64,000 bases of DNA from Eledone cirrhosa (taxonomy: Eukaryota; Mollusca; Cephalopoda; Octopoda; Eledonidae), in assembly GCA_964016885.1 (NCBI GenBank), contig OZ024740.1, positions 201,641,484 to 201,705,483 on the forward strand, given 5' to 3'. Made by a program: the position numbers and the translations under genes. Below the pieces are notes generated by a model. It did not search any database and was not told the DNA's origin. It saw only the letters and a program-made list of their open reading frames with translations. Positions 30,545 to 40,902 of this stretch are shown here, one piece after another. The number at the start of each line of letters is the position of its first letter. Positions within the stretch are counted from its first letter, which is position 1.

Positions 30545-30832
30545 TCGGGCCCGGAAACTCATTAGGCTGGTGCTTATCTGGGTTTCCGTGGTGTTAAGCA
30601 ACTGAGAGTAAAGACACCCCACCCCGTACAGGACACCGGTCCATCACAGGGTTAAACTGCCAGCTATTGCTGGTACACATTTTCAGCTGAGTATATTGGA
30701 GCAACATGAAATGAAGTGTTTTGCTCAAGAACACAACACACAACTAGGTCCAGGAATCAAACACACAATATTATGACCATAAGTCCAAAACACTTACTAC
30801 TAAGCTATGTGCCACTTACTACTAAGCCACTT
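30545..30832 (-). mobile_element. tRNA-derived SINE, reverse, with GGCCCGGAAACTC body
   Basis: Minus-strand head GGCACATAGCTTAGTAGTAA and B-box-like GTTTGATTCCTGGACC. The body carries GAGCAAAACACTTCATTTCA and GGACACCGGTCCATCACAGG (plus strand). Confidence 0.6.
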
Positions 30833-30867
30833 TCATATTTTCGGGGGCCAATAAATAAAGTGCTTGT

Positions 30868-31070
30868 CCAGAGGCAGTGGATTATCAGAATTGTTAACGT
30901 GTTGGACAAGATACTTTGCAGCATTTGCTCCAGCTGTATGTGTCCTTAGTTCAAAGTCCACCTCCTGTCACTGGAAAAGTGGTAATGTTTCTGACATAAG
31001 TTGTGACTAACAGAGAATATGAATAGAAAGACCAGTGGAAACTTACTTTCCTTGGTCTGATTTAACTATC
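30868..31070 (+). repeat. SINE head fragment plus dispersed repeat
   Basis: GCAGTGGATTATCAGAATTG, ACAAGATACTTTGCAGCATT, AGTTCAAAGTCCACC resemble a diverged SINE1 head. 31000-31065 resembles 22088-22165. Confidence 0.45.
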
Positions 31071-31585
31071 AGCTACTTTACTTTCTTTTCTTTTGCTATA
31101 CGGAAAAGTATTTCAAGAAAAGAGAGCAGAGCAAGAAGACACGCAACAATATGTTTAGAAAAATATTCAACTTAACTTGCAATGTAAAAAATATAAATAA
31201 TAACATTAAAATAAAATTTAACTGTGAAAAGACTTTCCATAATTGTCTTGTTTATTACCTAAACCACAACCAAGTGACAGCAGCCAGCAGTCCTAAATGA
31301 ATCATACATTCACAACAAACTACACTAACACCTCTGTATTCATTATAATATATATGCATACACACATATATACATGCGCGTGTGTGTGTACAGAGAGAGA
31401 GAGAAATTCCTGTGGGTGACTGTTTCTTACATATCTAATAATTTAACACAAAGCCAACTACAGATATCTAGCAAACTTTTAGCTTTAATGGCTATGAAGT
31501 TTACAAACTTCCTTATTTAGAGAGTCAAGAGAAAGATTTGTTCTTTCACAAGAATTAGCTTACTTAAAATTAAATTATCATATAT
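31071..31585. other. AT-rich spacer
   Basis: No gene. Short GT and GA runs near 31375-31405. Confidence 0.4.
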
Positions 31586-31587
31586 AC

Positions 31588-31855
31588 TGACAGAGCTGCT
31601 ACTTCTCTGAATTGAGAAATCACAGTTCCGATACTATGGGCATGTGGTTAGAATATCTCAGGAAAGAATTGCTGGACAGCTTTTACGGGCAAAGCCAACT
31701 GGCAAGAGACCCAGAGGTAGACCCTGAGCAAGATGGCTGGATAACATCAATGAGTTTGGTTGGTTTCACTTGGGGATCCAGGCAGATCAGTTGAAAATAG
31801 TTGCTTCTGAAAGGACTCACTGGAAGGAGTGTTTGAGGATTCTTCCCCCATGACC
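31588..31855 (+). pseudogene. LINE C-terminal tail of a different clade
   Basis: The frame reads IEKSQFRYYGHVVRISQERI, AGQLLRAKPTGKRPRGRP, stop, ARWLDNINEFGW, and closes with LRILPP and a natural TGA at about 31850. The order S-Q-x-R-x-x-G-H-V-x-R, P-T-G-K-R-P-R-G-R-P and W.D.I is typical of fish- and mollusc-type non-LTR reverse transcriptase C-termini. Another stop lies upstream (LLLL then TGA), so the copy is dead. No (GAT)n tail follows, unlike the other LINE copies. Confidence 0.75.
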
Positions 31856-31974
31856 CGATAGGTAAGCAGCAATGTATATTTTAAACCTTGCTCTGGGCTT
31901 GAAATTTACATCATTTATTATTATCAATACAAACGCACAGGTAAATATTGGAATTGTAATCAAATATATCTTAA

Positions 31975-32202
31975 CTGCTTAACATTTACATTACTCTATA
32001 GTTACTATTATATTTTCACGGTAAAGACTGTACCTCACATAACTATCTCACATAATATTGAATCTGAGATTTTGATATGAGATTTTGAGAACAATACCTT
32101 AACATCAATATGCACTCATATTGATGTTAAGGTTACAGCCAGTTTGAACAGAAAGCAATGAGAGAATTCTGGCTGGATACAGCTGGTTTCAATGATAAAA
32201 GG
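31975..32202 (-). mobile_element. TTAA MITE family 2, reverse copy with an internal palindrome
   Basis: TTAA flanks it at 31971-31974 and 32203-32206. GGTAAAGACTGTACCTCACA, TCTCACATAATATTGAATCT and GAGAGAATTCTGGCTGG are the reverse of 40709-40898. An extra palindrome, CCTTAACATCAATATG and CATATTGATGTTAAGG around CACT (about 32098-32133), is absent from the other copies. Confidence 0.65.
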
Positions 32203-32402
32203 TTAATGATATTTCATGAAACAAGTGCTTAAACAGAATTTGTTTCAGCTTTAAAAAAACAAAACCTGCTAGTGATGATATACAGTCTTATGAATTTAAA
32301 AGTGCTTGCTTTCCACATATCTGAAACATATATGCACAGTTCTCTAACAACTGACTGCCAGTCAATCAAGAGTGGCAATTTAAAAGTACTGATTAATATG
32401 TT

Positions 32403-32588
32403 TGTTCCACACTGTAAATGAGGTTGACACTAGGAAGGACATCCAGCGGTAGAAACCAAGCTAAAATCAGTTCTTTTTATGAGCAAGACATGGGCACCTA
32501 ACCTGGCATTGCTCACAACAGGATAACTAGTCTAACTCATGCTAGTGTGGAAAAATGGACGTTAAACGGTGATGAGGATGAGAATGAT
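32403..32588 (+). repeat. (GAT)n-type retroposon tail
   Basis: CACTGTAAATGAGGTTGACA, AGGAAGGACATCCAGCGGTA, CTCATGCTAGTGTGG, GACGTTAAACGGTGATGAGG. Confidence 0.7.
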
Positions 32589-32589
32589 G

Positions 32590-33569
32590 AAATGGGGTAT
32601 GACTTTTCTACTGCTATGACTTTCTTCATTATAATTTAAATAATACTTCACTTATTGAATGGTATTTTAATATACAACATAAACCAAGTAGATAGCTAAT
32701 TGTTGAGAGCATTAAAGGTAAACACCATAAATACTAATAGTTGCAGACGCAGAATAACTCTCTGTAAAAAGTTTGTTTAAATTAACAATTAGACTTTCGT
32801 AATAGTATTCCATTAAGATCAATATATATATATATATATATATAAAAACAAATAACGAAACGAAATTAAATTTAACTTAATTATATATATATATATGTAT
32901 AACAATTAGCAACAGCATCAACTCCACACCATGACCATATGGTTAGGAAGTTCACTTTACCATCAGAGGGTTCTAAGTTAAAGAATTAGTGGTTAAATGG
33001 CATTTTACTCTAAAACACAATAGTCTGGGTATTGAACTAATGACCTTATGATCCTGAGTCCAACACCCTAAACTACTAGGCCATGCACCTTCAAGATTCA
33101 CTCCATTACAAACATCTGAATCTAAGTTCCCACTGCAACATCAAGATTTTTCTCCCACCCCCTCTCCTCTGTCTCAGAAGCTCTGAAAGGGTCAAGGATA
33201 CTGTCCTTCTACTTATGACTAAGCCATAATCAAACATAACATAACCATAGCATATAACATGTTCAACAGCTACCTCAGCAGAGATGTCAATATATAAATA
33301 ATCTCATCAATCATTTGTGTAAAATCATTGGTTATAAAATACACAAGAAAAAACAGAAAAACAAACATTGATGCCACATAAAATATGTTACAAAGAGACA
33401 ACATTATGATGTTCTTTTCCAATAAAGGGTCTTGTCTGAAATATAAAAATTTATTTCATCTCATGGAGTGAATTAGCAGAGTTGATAGAATGAACAAAAT
33501 TCTGTCCAGAATTTATTCCATCTCCTTGTGTTCTGAATTAAAAAAAAACAAAAACAGTTCAGGGAGATG
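32590..33569. other. Spacer with two tRNA-like SINE head fragments
   Basis: 32925-33000 (ACCATGACCATATGGTTAGG, AAGTTCACTTTACC) resembles the SINE3 head. 33008-33092 is a reverse head (ATTGAACTAATGACC, ACTACTAGGCCATGCACC). The rest, including a TA run at 32822-32843, is unrecognised. Confidence 0.5.
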
Positions 33570-33577
33570 ATCTAGCA

Positions 33578-34293
33578 CAAGGTTCTCTACCCATTTAGAC
33601 CAAACGCCCCCTTTTGTCCCTCGAAATCACGAAAGCCCCCCCCCCCCCTATTTTTTTCATTTTTCAATATACTACTGATTTTTATATCAGTAGATTACTA
33701 AAAAATTGATTAACAATATTCCAAAGATGTGTGTATTATCTGATTATGTGTTGTATGTGGTCCTAGATGTGTGTATTATCTGATTATGTGTTGTATGTGG
33801 TCCTAGATGTGTGTTCTACTCACTTCTGTTTCTTTTCTTTTTTTTATTTGTAATATTATTTATACAATAGGGAATAAAATAGATCTACATAGTGTTAACT
33901 CGTTACGGTTGAGTCAATAATTTCAGACATGAACTACATTGTTATCGGTGAAGGAAAGATAAGATTCTAACTGGCTGCGCTCAAAGTGTCTTTGACCCAG
34001 TTGACTGTGGGTTTTTCCATTTTTAGGATCTCAATTACCGGACATGCCTGCACAGCTGCAGTCAGACTATAGTTATGCTGTCTGCAAGCTCATTCAAATG
34101 CATTCACACTGGCTGTCTCAAAGACATACAAATATGGCTTATAAAACTTACCAAAATAAAGAGCCTTCCAGCACCCCCCCTGACCCCCTCCCCCAGCTCC
34201 AAACGCCCCCCTAACGCGACCTTGCTCCCAAACGCCGCCCTGCAGTTCTGAAACGCCCCCGGAGGTGCATATGCCCCCCGTTGAGAACCTTTG
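33578..34293 (-). mobile_element. Non-autonomous hAT element (716 bp)
   Basis: Ends CAAGGTTCTCTACCC and CGTTGAGAACCTTTG are inverted. Flanking 8-bp repeats ATCTAGCA (33570-33577) and ATATAGCA (34294-34301) match at 7 of 8 and fit nnnTAnnn. The first 150 bp (TTTGTCCCTCGAAATCACGA, ATATACTACTGATTTTTATA) match, reversed, the right end of the hAT at 1-913. The far end carries CCAAACGCCCCCCTAACGCG and GAAACGCCCCCGGAGG. A 40-bp tandem duplication (TGTGTATTATCTGATTATGT, twice) lies at 33727-33807. No transposase is encoded. Confidence 0.8.
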
Positions 34294-34715
34294 ATATAGC
34301 AGAATCACGAGAACACCAGACATGATGTCTAGCAATATTTCTTCTGGCTATTGTATTTGGAATTGAAATGACCTGCTTGGGTACTAGATATAATCTGTTA
34401 ATTGGTTTAGTACAACCACCATCCAGTTTTGAGGTACCTTTAATCCACTCTGTTGCAAGCATTTGGACAAAGTCTCCCTAAAAAAGAGTGCCTCAACAGC
34501 CTAATGACTGAAACCATCAAAGACCTCCTCCAGTCATGAGTGACAATGGGTTTGCACCTGGAAAGTTCCCCTCCAAGGTGCAAGTCTATGCAGGGTGTTT
34601 TGGGGAAGACCAGCAGTCATCCATGCATGATGCTCTTCACTCTCCACATACCAATGTTGCCCAACGGAAAAGCAAAGGCCAATTCAATTTGGCACCTGTG
34701 TCAATGTAACTCATT
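34294..34715. repeat. Spacer and unnamed dispersed repeat
   Basis: 34590-34715 (AAGACCAGCAGTCATCCATG, CCAACGGAAAAGCAAAGGCC, GGCACCTGTGTCAATG) resembles 21035-21200. The part before it is unrecognised. Confidence 0.45.
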
Positions 34716-34840
34716 TTTTCCAGTTGAGTGAACTGGAGCAACTTGAAATAAATTACCATGTTTAGAGACACCATATACCACAACTACCCAGTCCGAGAAT
34801 TGAACTCATGACTTTACAGTGATGAGCCCAGCACAATAAA
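34716..34840 (-). mobile_element. SINE family 2 head region, reverse
   Basis: CCAGTTGAGTGAACTGGAGC, CAACTACCCAGTCCGAGAAT, TTGAACTCATGACTT. Confidence 0.6.
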
Positions 34841-35210
34841 ATCAGTAAAAGAAAGAATCAGACAAATTATGACATCAGCCCAGCCAGTGTGTCTTTACCT
34901 TGACCTTTTCAGTGGCAACAACTTAACTGGTGTGTTGACACTTATCATAAGTCAAACTATGAAATGATATGACACTGTAGGAAATATCTGTATGAAGTAA
35001 AAGGAAGAGGTAGGGGAGACACATGCTAGTCAAAATAGATCTGAGCTGTTTCTGAAATAGTAGAACACCTGCTGTATTTACAAAAAAAGGCTTCTTCCCA
35101 TCAAAAGTGAAATAACTTAAAGCTCCACAGTCGAAATATAAGATAGACAGAGAGGAAAGAAAAGATGTGTGTGTGAGTAAGGTACTCATTACATTAGTAG
35201 AGAGTAAACA
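34841..35210. other. Spacer, no recognised feature
   Basis: No domain or repeat recognised. Confidence 0.4.
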
Positions 35211-35211
35211 A

Positions 35212-35345
35212 CAAATTTAATATAGACATGGTTTCTGCAGGACTAGACTTCTGTTTCATTCAAAGGAAATCACCAGGAAAGCCTGATGATTTCCAGCAAA
35301 TGAAACAGTTCTAGTCCTGTAGAAGCCTTTTCTATATTAAATTTG
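35212..35345. mobile_element. Foldback element, arms about 60 bp
   Basis: Left arm 35212-35272 (ACAAATTTAATATAGACATG, GGACTAGACTTCTGTTTCAT) pairs with right arm 35287-35345 (ATGAAACAGTTCTAGTCCTG, TCTATATTAAATTTGT) around about 14 bp. Confidence 0.75.
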
Positions 35346-35357
35346 TTTAAATATATA

Positions 35358-36312
35358 TCTATACTATAAAGCTGACGGCTGTATGTAGGTAACAAACTTT
35401 CCGCCAAATGGCTGGACCAAATTTGCACCATAGATGTAACTTTTTCCAAGTAAAAAAGTGAGGGTATTTTTGTCTAATGAATTTTGTTAAAAGATTAAAG
35501 ATGTTATTTAAATATTCACTTGTTTAAAAGTTCAAATGTCAACACTTCCGGTTATACGTCATTCCTCACTTTTTCTTATGACGTCGCACAACATTCACCT
35601 CTTTTTCTTAATCTGTATGTCTGACTGTCTGCATTAGATAACGTTTTTCAAAATATTTACTTCTGTGTTCTTTTAGTTTCAGAAGATCCCGTTAAGGGTG
35701 AAAGCAGCGAATCTTTGCTTAAACTTTAATCTGTTATTTTAATATATATATTCGTGTACAGATATTTTTGCATACACAAAAACAAAAACCTATTTATTTC
35801 ACGAAAGCACAGACGGCTTATCGTCATTGTTACTGTTCGAGGTTAGAGGACCACAGTCTTTCCAAGATCTGAGAACCATCAATGGCCATTAATGTTCCAC
35901 TTACCATTTGGCTTGCCAGATGCGTGGTATGTTACACGATAACAGCCATTGGTACCTCACCCTGCAAGAAGCAGCAACTGCTAAAGTCCCTTCTCAGCTG
36001 CAAAAACTTTTTGCTATTATGCTGCACAACTGCGATCTTGCCGACCCTCTCGCACTGTGGAACAACCACCACGAAAGTCTAGCTGAGGACATCCTCCACC
36101 GCACATGCAGACACAATCCGAACGTAACATATGTCGTTTTCAATGAGGCGCTCATTTGTCTTGAAAACAGTGTCCTGGAGATTGGTGGTAGGCCTCTAAG
36201 TCACTACAGCTTACCTGCTCCTGACAGGAGTGTCCAGAGGTCAACGTCTACAGAGCTTTTCCGCGAGACGAGCTACAAGATCAGTGATTCTCCCATGGTC
36301 AATTGTATGTAG
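35358..36312 (+). mobile_element. Helitron, 5' end and helicase remnant
   Basis: Starts TCTATACTATAAAGCTGACG directly after an A, the usual Helitron 5' form. About 460 bp later a decayed helicase-region coding sequence begins. The Rep (HUH) domain expected before the helicase is absent, so the element is internally deleted. The segment AGATCCCGTTAAGGGTGAAA and AACTTTAATCTGT (35686-35733) recurs in palindromic form at 43307-43385. A 3' terminus was not identified. Confidence 0.6.
35824..36312 (+). pseudogene. Helitron PIF1-like helicase region, fragment
   Basis: The protein normally combines a Rep nicking domain and a PIF1-family helicase for rolling-circle transposition. Visible here: VRGPQSFQDLRTINGH, stop (TAA near 35890), CSTYHLACQMRGMLHDNSHW, LQKLFAIMLHNCDLADPLAL, then EDILHRTCRHN and a FNEALICLENSVLEIGG segment, ending at TAG near 36310. 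The S-F-x-D-L-x-T-x-N-G and C-x-x-R-G-(M/L)-L-x-D-x-x-x-W spacing is typical of the Helitron helicase insert region. Walker motifs are not in this fragment. One in-frame stop and missing flanks mark it as dead. Confidence 0.75.
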
Positions 36313-36924
36313 GATGCTCTAGGGTTAGCTCGCCAAACAATCCCTTCATCTTTGCTCTAGAGGAGCCAAACAAAAAATATTGTATACTCTGAGACTAACA
36401 ATGTAATTTAAATATTTTCTGTTACTTGGAATTTCCATTATGGTTGTACAAATTATTGTTTGTTAAAAAATGTATTCTCTGTTCAGCCTTTATTGTTATA
36501 ACTATCAATTTTCTTTAACGTACTGGCTGCTGAACTGGAGAATCCTAAAAACTATTCAAACCCAACATCAGAGTATATAAATATATAAAGATTAAAAAGA
36601 CAAACTCAGAGCTACAATTACAAAAACTCTTATTAGACTCATGTTTATTGGAAAAGGAGAGTGTCTCAACATATTGGACAGTAATCCTTCAAAGGTGAGT
36701 GGAGTTAGACAAAAGAGGAGGTTGGAAGGTGGAAATAAAAAGAAGAAAGTATTTATGAGGGTGGGCAAGTAGTCTGAAGTGTGGGGTGGTGTGCCTAGGT
36801 ATAACTGTCACTGTGTTAGTCTTTTTTAATCTTGAACTATATATATATATAGATACGCATACACATGCATGTGTGTGCACATGGTCACTGTCCTTATCTT
36901 CCCGATTAAACAGTTGCAATGGAC
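36313..36924. other. Spacer, no recognised gene
   Basis: May include the 3' part of the Helitron, but no CTAG terminus with hairpin was found. A short TA run at 36839-36850. Confidence 0.35.
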
Positions 36925-37460
36925 AACAAGTCTTTTAGGGCCATTTTCCTTGCTAAGGCAAAGGTTAGTCGTTTAGACCCCATGATAGATTTCAAATTAT
37001 CATGGGATCCTTTTTGAGGCAATTTTTTATAACCAGATGTTCTCCTTGGTGCCAACCTTTTCTGGTACCTCTTAAAACATACAGGGTCATCATTTAACAT
37101 CCGGTTTTTCCTGCTAGTAAAGGTTGGGAGGGTCATCACAGATCAAGTCAGTACTTAGTGAAAACCAGTGATCTCTCAGAAGGGTTGGAAGCACATCTCA
37201 CATACATACATTCTCACTCTCTGCAGAGTGTGCCATTCATTTTGTCATGGCACCAATAGTAGAGAGGTCATCATGTCCTTGACACAACAGAAAAATCCTC
37301 TTTACTCTTTGTGCCCTTAACACAACTAAAGAGTCATCTCACCTTTTTGGCATGGTTTCTACAGATGAATGCCCTCCTTATAATCAATAACCTCACAGGG
37401 TATATTCAGTACGTTTTATTATGGCATCAATACTAGGGATGTTAGTTACTGACTAAACTG
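36925..37460 (-). repeat. Diverged (GAT)n-type retroposon fragments, reverse
   Basis: GTCATCATTTAACATCCGG and CCTGCTAGTAAAGGTTGGGA at 37085-37130, TTTGTCATGGCACCAATAG near 37238, TTGGCATGGTTTCTACAGAT near 37349, TTTATTATGGCATCAATAC near 37414. An older, multi-unit version of the family. Confidence 0.5.
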
Positions 37461-37878
37461 AAGAGCCTTCTCTACCCTATGGGCAATGATAGGATGGGTG
37501 GGATAGGTTAGGAGTAGCTAGAGAAGGGGTGTGCTCGTATTCTAGACAAAATACAATAATGAGATTAAAATCCATTAAGGCGGAACTGCTCAACATTTTC
37601 TTATATTTGAATAGAATATAAAGTTCATTAAAAATCCATCTGTGATTTATTCTTTATTTTCCAAACATTCACAGCAACTTTCAATCAAACTATCAATAGA
37701 ACAAAATACAGTAAAATCTACATCAACTAAATTAATCACTGGTAAATAAAGAAATATTTAGAAGGCAAACATATATATATATATATGGAGCATGAAATAA
37801 ATTAATCATCCATAAACAAAGATGATTAGAAGGCAGACATAAATATATAGATTTAATGTGTGTGTTTAGGCATAAGTA

Positions 37879-37925
<47 letters not shown>

Positions 37926-37993
37926 CTTTAGGTCGTTTTGGAAGCCTCAACAATGCAGATGGGTAAATCTCCGGGTAACAAGATCCGGTGGTG

Positions 37994-38039
<46 letters not shown>

Positions 38040-38300
38040 ATATATATGATATATATATGAGAGGGGGAGAGAGAGAACAGTATAAATCTGTCAACAATAA
38101 ATCAATATTTACCAAAGTAGCCTACTTGAAAATTCAAAGAGAAAATCTTTAATCAGTGAGATATATCAACAATATGTGGAAATTAAAGAACTACTTTGCT
38201 GATGAAATTAAACAGTGACTAATCCATGTAAAATTATACACACCTGCTTCTGCAGATTTAATTCTCAGTGGAACGAGTGGTTCTTCCTATTTGAAGTATA
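37461..38300. other. Spacer with (TA)n tracts
   Basis: TA tracts at 37771-37785, 37891-37922 and 37998-38036. A GC-richer insert, GTCGTTTTGGAAGCCTCAAC to AGATCCGGTGGTGGAG (37931-37999), sits between two of them like the foldback copies at 14-17 kb but is not palindromic. Confidence 0.5.
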
Positions 38301-38307
38301 AGATTAA

Positions 38308-38549
38308 CCCTTCCATTAATATATTTCTAATGAATGACCCTTCCTATGATTTTTAATTAATTTTGAAATTAAACAGTAACTTGGGGGATTTAGTAATATA
38401 ACTTTCTCATCTATCTGGTATTTGGAGCATATCAACATTTTCTTACTTAAAATTACAATAGGTTTAAATTTAAATATGAACACTTTAAAATAAACAGCTT
38501 TGTATAACAGAACCAGGAATAGTTTCATGTGGTTCTTGTATCAGAAGGG
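38308..38549 (-). mobile_element. TTAA MITE family 1, full length (242 bp)
   Basis: TTAA at 38304-38307 and 38550-38553. Ends CCCTTCCATTAATATA and GTATCAGAAGGG are inverted over the CCCTTC. The interior TTTCTAATGAATGACCCTTC and CATTTTCTTACTTAAAATTA is the reverse of the plus copies. Borders are the clearest of the family. Confidence 0.75.
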
Positions 38550-38626
38550 TTAATTATACTTCTAACAGATAAAGAGTTATGAAAATATGCAGCATATATC
38601 AATCTGTAACTACTTCAGAATAACAA

Positions 38627-39314
38627 TCTAAACTATAATAAAGTATGGAGTGCGGGACTGCGTCCAGAATATATTTTTTTATCCCGTTTGTAAAATAAGT
38701 TGGATTACTTTGAATAAATAATGAATGAATATTACATAATTCATCTACTAAATTTCATTATTCTTGATTAAATATAAATAATATTACTGCTTATTTTAAG
38801 ATTCACTTCTTCAAAATTTTCAAATGTCAACACTTCCAGTTAGCGATCGCTTAAATAAACATTTATATATTTCCACCACTAATTTTCTCCTAATGCAGTT
38901 TATATATAATATCGTCTTTTTTTAATGTATTATGGATTACGTTACTGATTACAGAAGACAATGTAACGCAGTCTTCGTTCAATTTCTGTGTATATTGTCA
39001 ATTACGATTTTATTTGATGTATCATATCTACAAGCATATATCATCATTTTTCATCATTTCATTTTACGTCCGCTTTTCCCTGATTGCAAGGGTGGGACGG
39101 GAACTGATTCTGGCTTGATTTCTAAAGCTGGATGCCCTTCCTAACACCAACCTCATTTTTACAGTGAGTGCTGGGTGCTTTTTTGCTGTGGCACCTGCAC
39201 GACCACTTTACAGTGGAATATGGACCCCAGTCCCTATCATCTAATTTCTACAGCTGAGTATTTCTATATTTCTATACCTGCGTATAATATCAATATGCAC
39301 ATTACGCATGCTAG
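38627..39314 (+). mobile_element. Non-autonomous Helitron-like element, copy 2, split by a SINE
   Basis: Starts TCTAAACTATAATAAAG after an A and ends ACATTACGCATGCTAG. The 3' hairpin TGCGTAT (39279-39285) with ATATGCA (39293-39299) is compensated relative to copy 1 (TGTGTAT/ATACACA), so pairing is conserved. The element is 473 bp without the inserted SINE at 39048-39256. Confidence 0.6.
39048..39256 (-). mobile_element. SINE family 2, 5' truncated, inserted in the Helitron-like copy
   Basis: TCATCATTTCATTTTACGTC, CCTGATTGCAAGGGTGGGAC, CTGGATGCCCTTCCTAACAC, GGCACCTGCACGACCACTTT, CCCTATCATCTAATTTCTAC. Confidence 0.8.
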
Positions 39315-39419
39315 CAGAAAACCACCCGACCAAATGACCAAATGACACTGAGGTGAAACTAGTACAGCTAGACACACCTAGAATTAACATTTCACTTAGA
39401 TAGTAAATTGATGGAGTCA

Positions 39420-39500
39420 TTACAGCATAGGATATAATGCTTTGTGGTATTTGTTCTGGCTCTGTGTTCAAATCCTGCCAAAGTTCACTTTGCATTTCAT
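39420..39500 (+). repeat. SINE1-like head fragment
   Basis: ACAGCATAGGATATAATGCT, TTGTGGTATTTGTTCTGGCT, GTGTTCAAATCCTGCCAAAG, TTCACTTTGCATTTC. Confidence 0.55.
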
Positions 39501-39534
39501 TTTTCTAAAAAAAATTACTTTTATTTTTACAACT

Positions 39535-40010
39535 TACCATATATACTCGAATATAAGCCAATCCGAATATAAACACCTCACCCCATCCTATTATATGTCT
39601 GACAAATGGGCAAAAATCCAAACCCCCTTTTGATTATGTTCAGATGGTGCAATTTTGAAATTCTCATGAGTGGAGAATATATTTATGAAGTTCTAGTATT
39701 TTATTATTTAAAAAAATTTAAGTGTCAGAGTATAGTTTTTATTTCACAACTCAAACACATAATTTTTTTTTTTTTTTACTAATTTCCGATTGTTTTGAAG
39801 GCCATATTCAAAACATATCAAAAACAATAGGAAATACAAATTTCATGTCGAAAGTGAAGCCGGTTTAATATTCACCATTAAAACAAAAATATTTTAGTAT
39901 CTCATTTACATAGAATTTTGAAGTTGGTGAAAATCGGCAAAATATTGAACTCAAATATGAGCCAACCAACATTTTACCATCACTTTTTTTGTCATATATT
40001 TCCTGGTCTA
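39535..40010. repeat. Dispersed repeat with TATACTCGAATATAAGCC
   Basis: TATATACTCGAATATAAGCC at 39540 and CTCAAATATGAGCCAACC at 39953 are similar to each other and to a phrase common in animal DNA transposons. Type not assigned. Confidence 0.35.
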
Positions 40011-40260
40011 AATACATGTATATGTGGTAACTCTTACTGTCCTATACCACATAAAACCACATTACCCAGACATTCTTGAAAAGTAGAAAACAGCATTAAG
40101 ATATTAAAAATTCAATAATACTGTAAATTTACATTACAATCTGTCAACAAGTAAAGAGACTATAAACATTTGAAGTAACAAACCCACATTTAGATATTTT
40201 CTGCTAAATCATTACAGGATGTTATAGACAGACATACCATATTAAGAAACTGAATATAGC

Positions 40261-40261
40261 T

Positions 40262-40326
<65 letters not shown>

Positions 40327-40327
40327 G
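40261..40327 (+). repeat. (GA)n then poly-G
   Basis: About 56 bp of GA followed by about 11 G. Confidence 0.95.
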
Positions 40328-40495
40328 CATGGTTGAATGGTTTTAAAGTTTCCTTGTCTATTATGAGGTTCCAAATTTGACCTCACTGTGTGGCATCTTG
40401 GACAAATTTCTTTACCAAAACCTTGAGTTGACCCAAATCTTATAATTAATATTGAGCTGTCAGAAATTGTGTGGAAGCCCATAAGATGGAGTGTG
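40328..40495 (+). mobile_element. SINE family 3
   Basis: GCATGGTTGAATGGTTTTAA, AAATTTGACCTCACTGTGTG, GCATCTTGGACAAATTTCTT, ACCTTGAGTTGACCCAAATC, TGTGTGGAAGCCCATAAGAT. Confidence 0.65.
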
Positions 40496-40700
40496 CATTA
40501 AATTAATAGGTTCAATCTTATCACATTGTATCCTGCTGATTAAGCTTGAGAACACAGCTAATCAATTTGTTTGCAGCTTGTTTTTTAAGTAAGTTAATGT
40601 TACACATCCAACAGACCACACTTGACTTATTTCTTTCTAGCCTCCAGAGACCCTTCACATCTCCATGTACCATTATACAGCCTGCCTCTCAAATGGAAAG
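40496..40700. other. Spacer
   Basis: No recognised feature. Confidence 0.4.
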
Positions 40701-40708
40701 ATCTTTAA

Positions 40709-40898
40709 CCCTTTAACATTTAAACCAGCCATATCCAGCCAGAATTCTCTCACCTTTTTCTTCTTTAACTGACTACTCATTAAGGTATTATTCTCAAAAC
40801 AAATAATATCAAAATCTCATAGATTCAATATTATGTGAGATAAAGCCTTTACTGTGAAAATACAACAGTATATATAGAGTAATATAAATGCTAAAGGG
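40709..40898 (+). mobile_element. TTAA MITE family 2, full length (190 bp)
   Basis: TTAA at 40705-40708 and 40899-40902. Ends CCCTTTAACATTTAAACC and AATATAAATGCTAAAGGG. Interior AGAATTCTCTCACCTTTTTC, AATCTCATAGATTCAATATT, GATAAAGCCTTTACTGTG. Copies: 19138, 31975 (reverse) and 61107. No coding capacity; piggyBac-type by target site. Confidence 0.75.
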
Positions 40899-40902
40899 TT
40901 AA

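Noticed and set aside
36906..37139. 77-codon basic minus-strand frame
   Set aside because: It overlaps diverged (GAT)n retroposon tails and contains their sequence; no independent evidence for coding.
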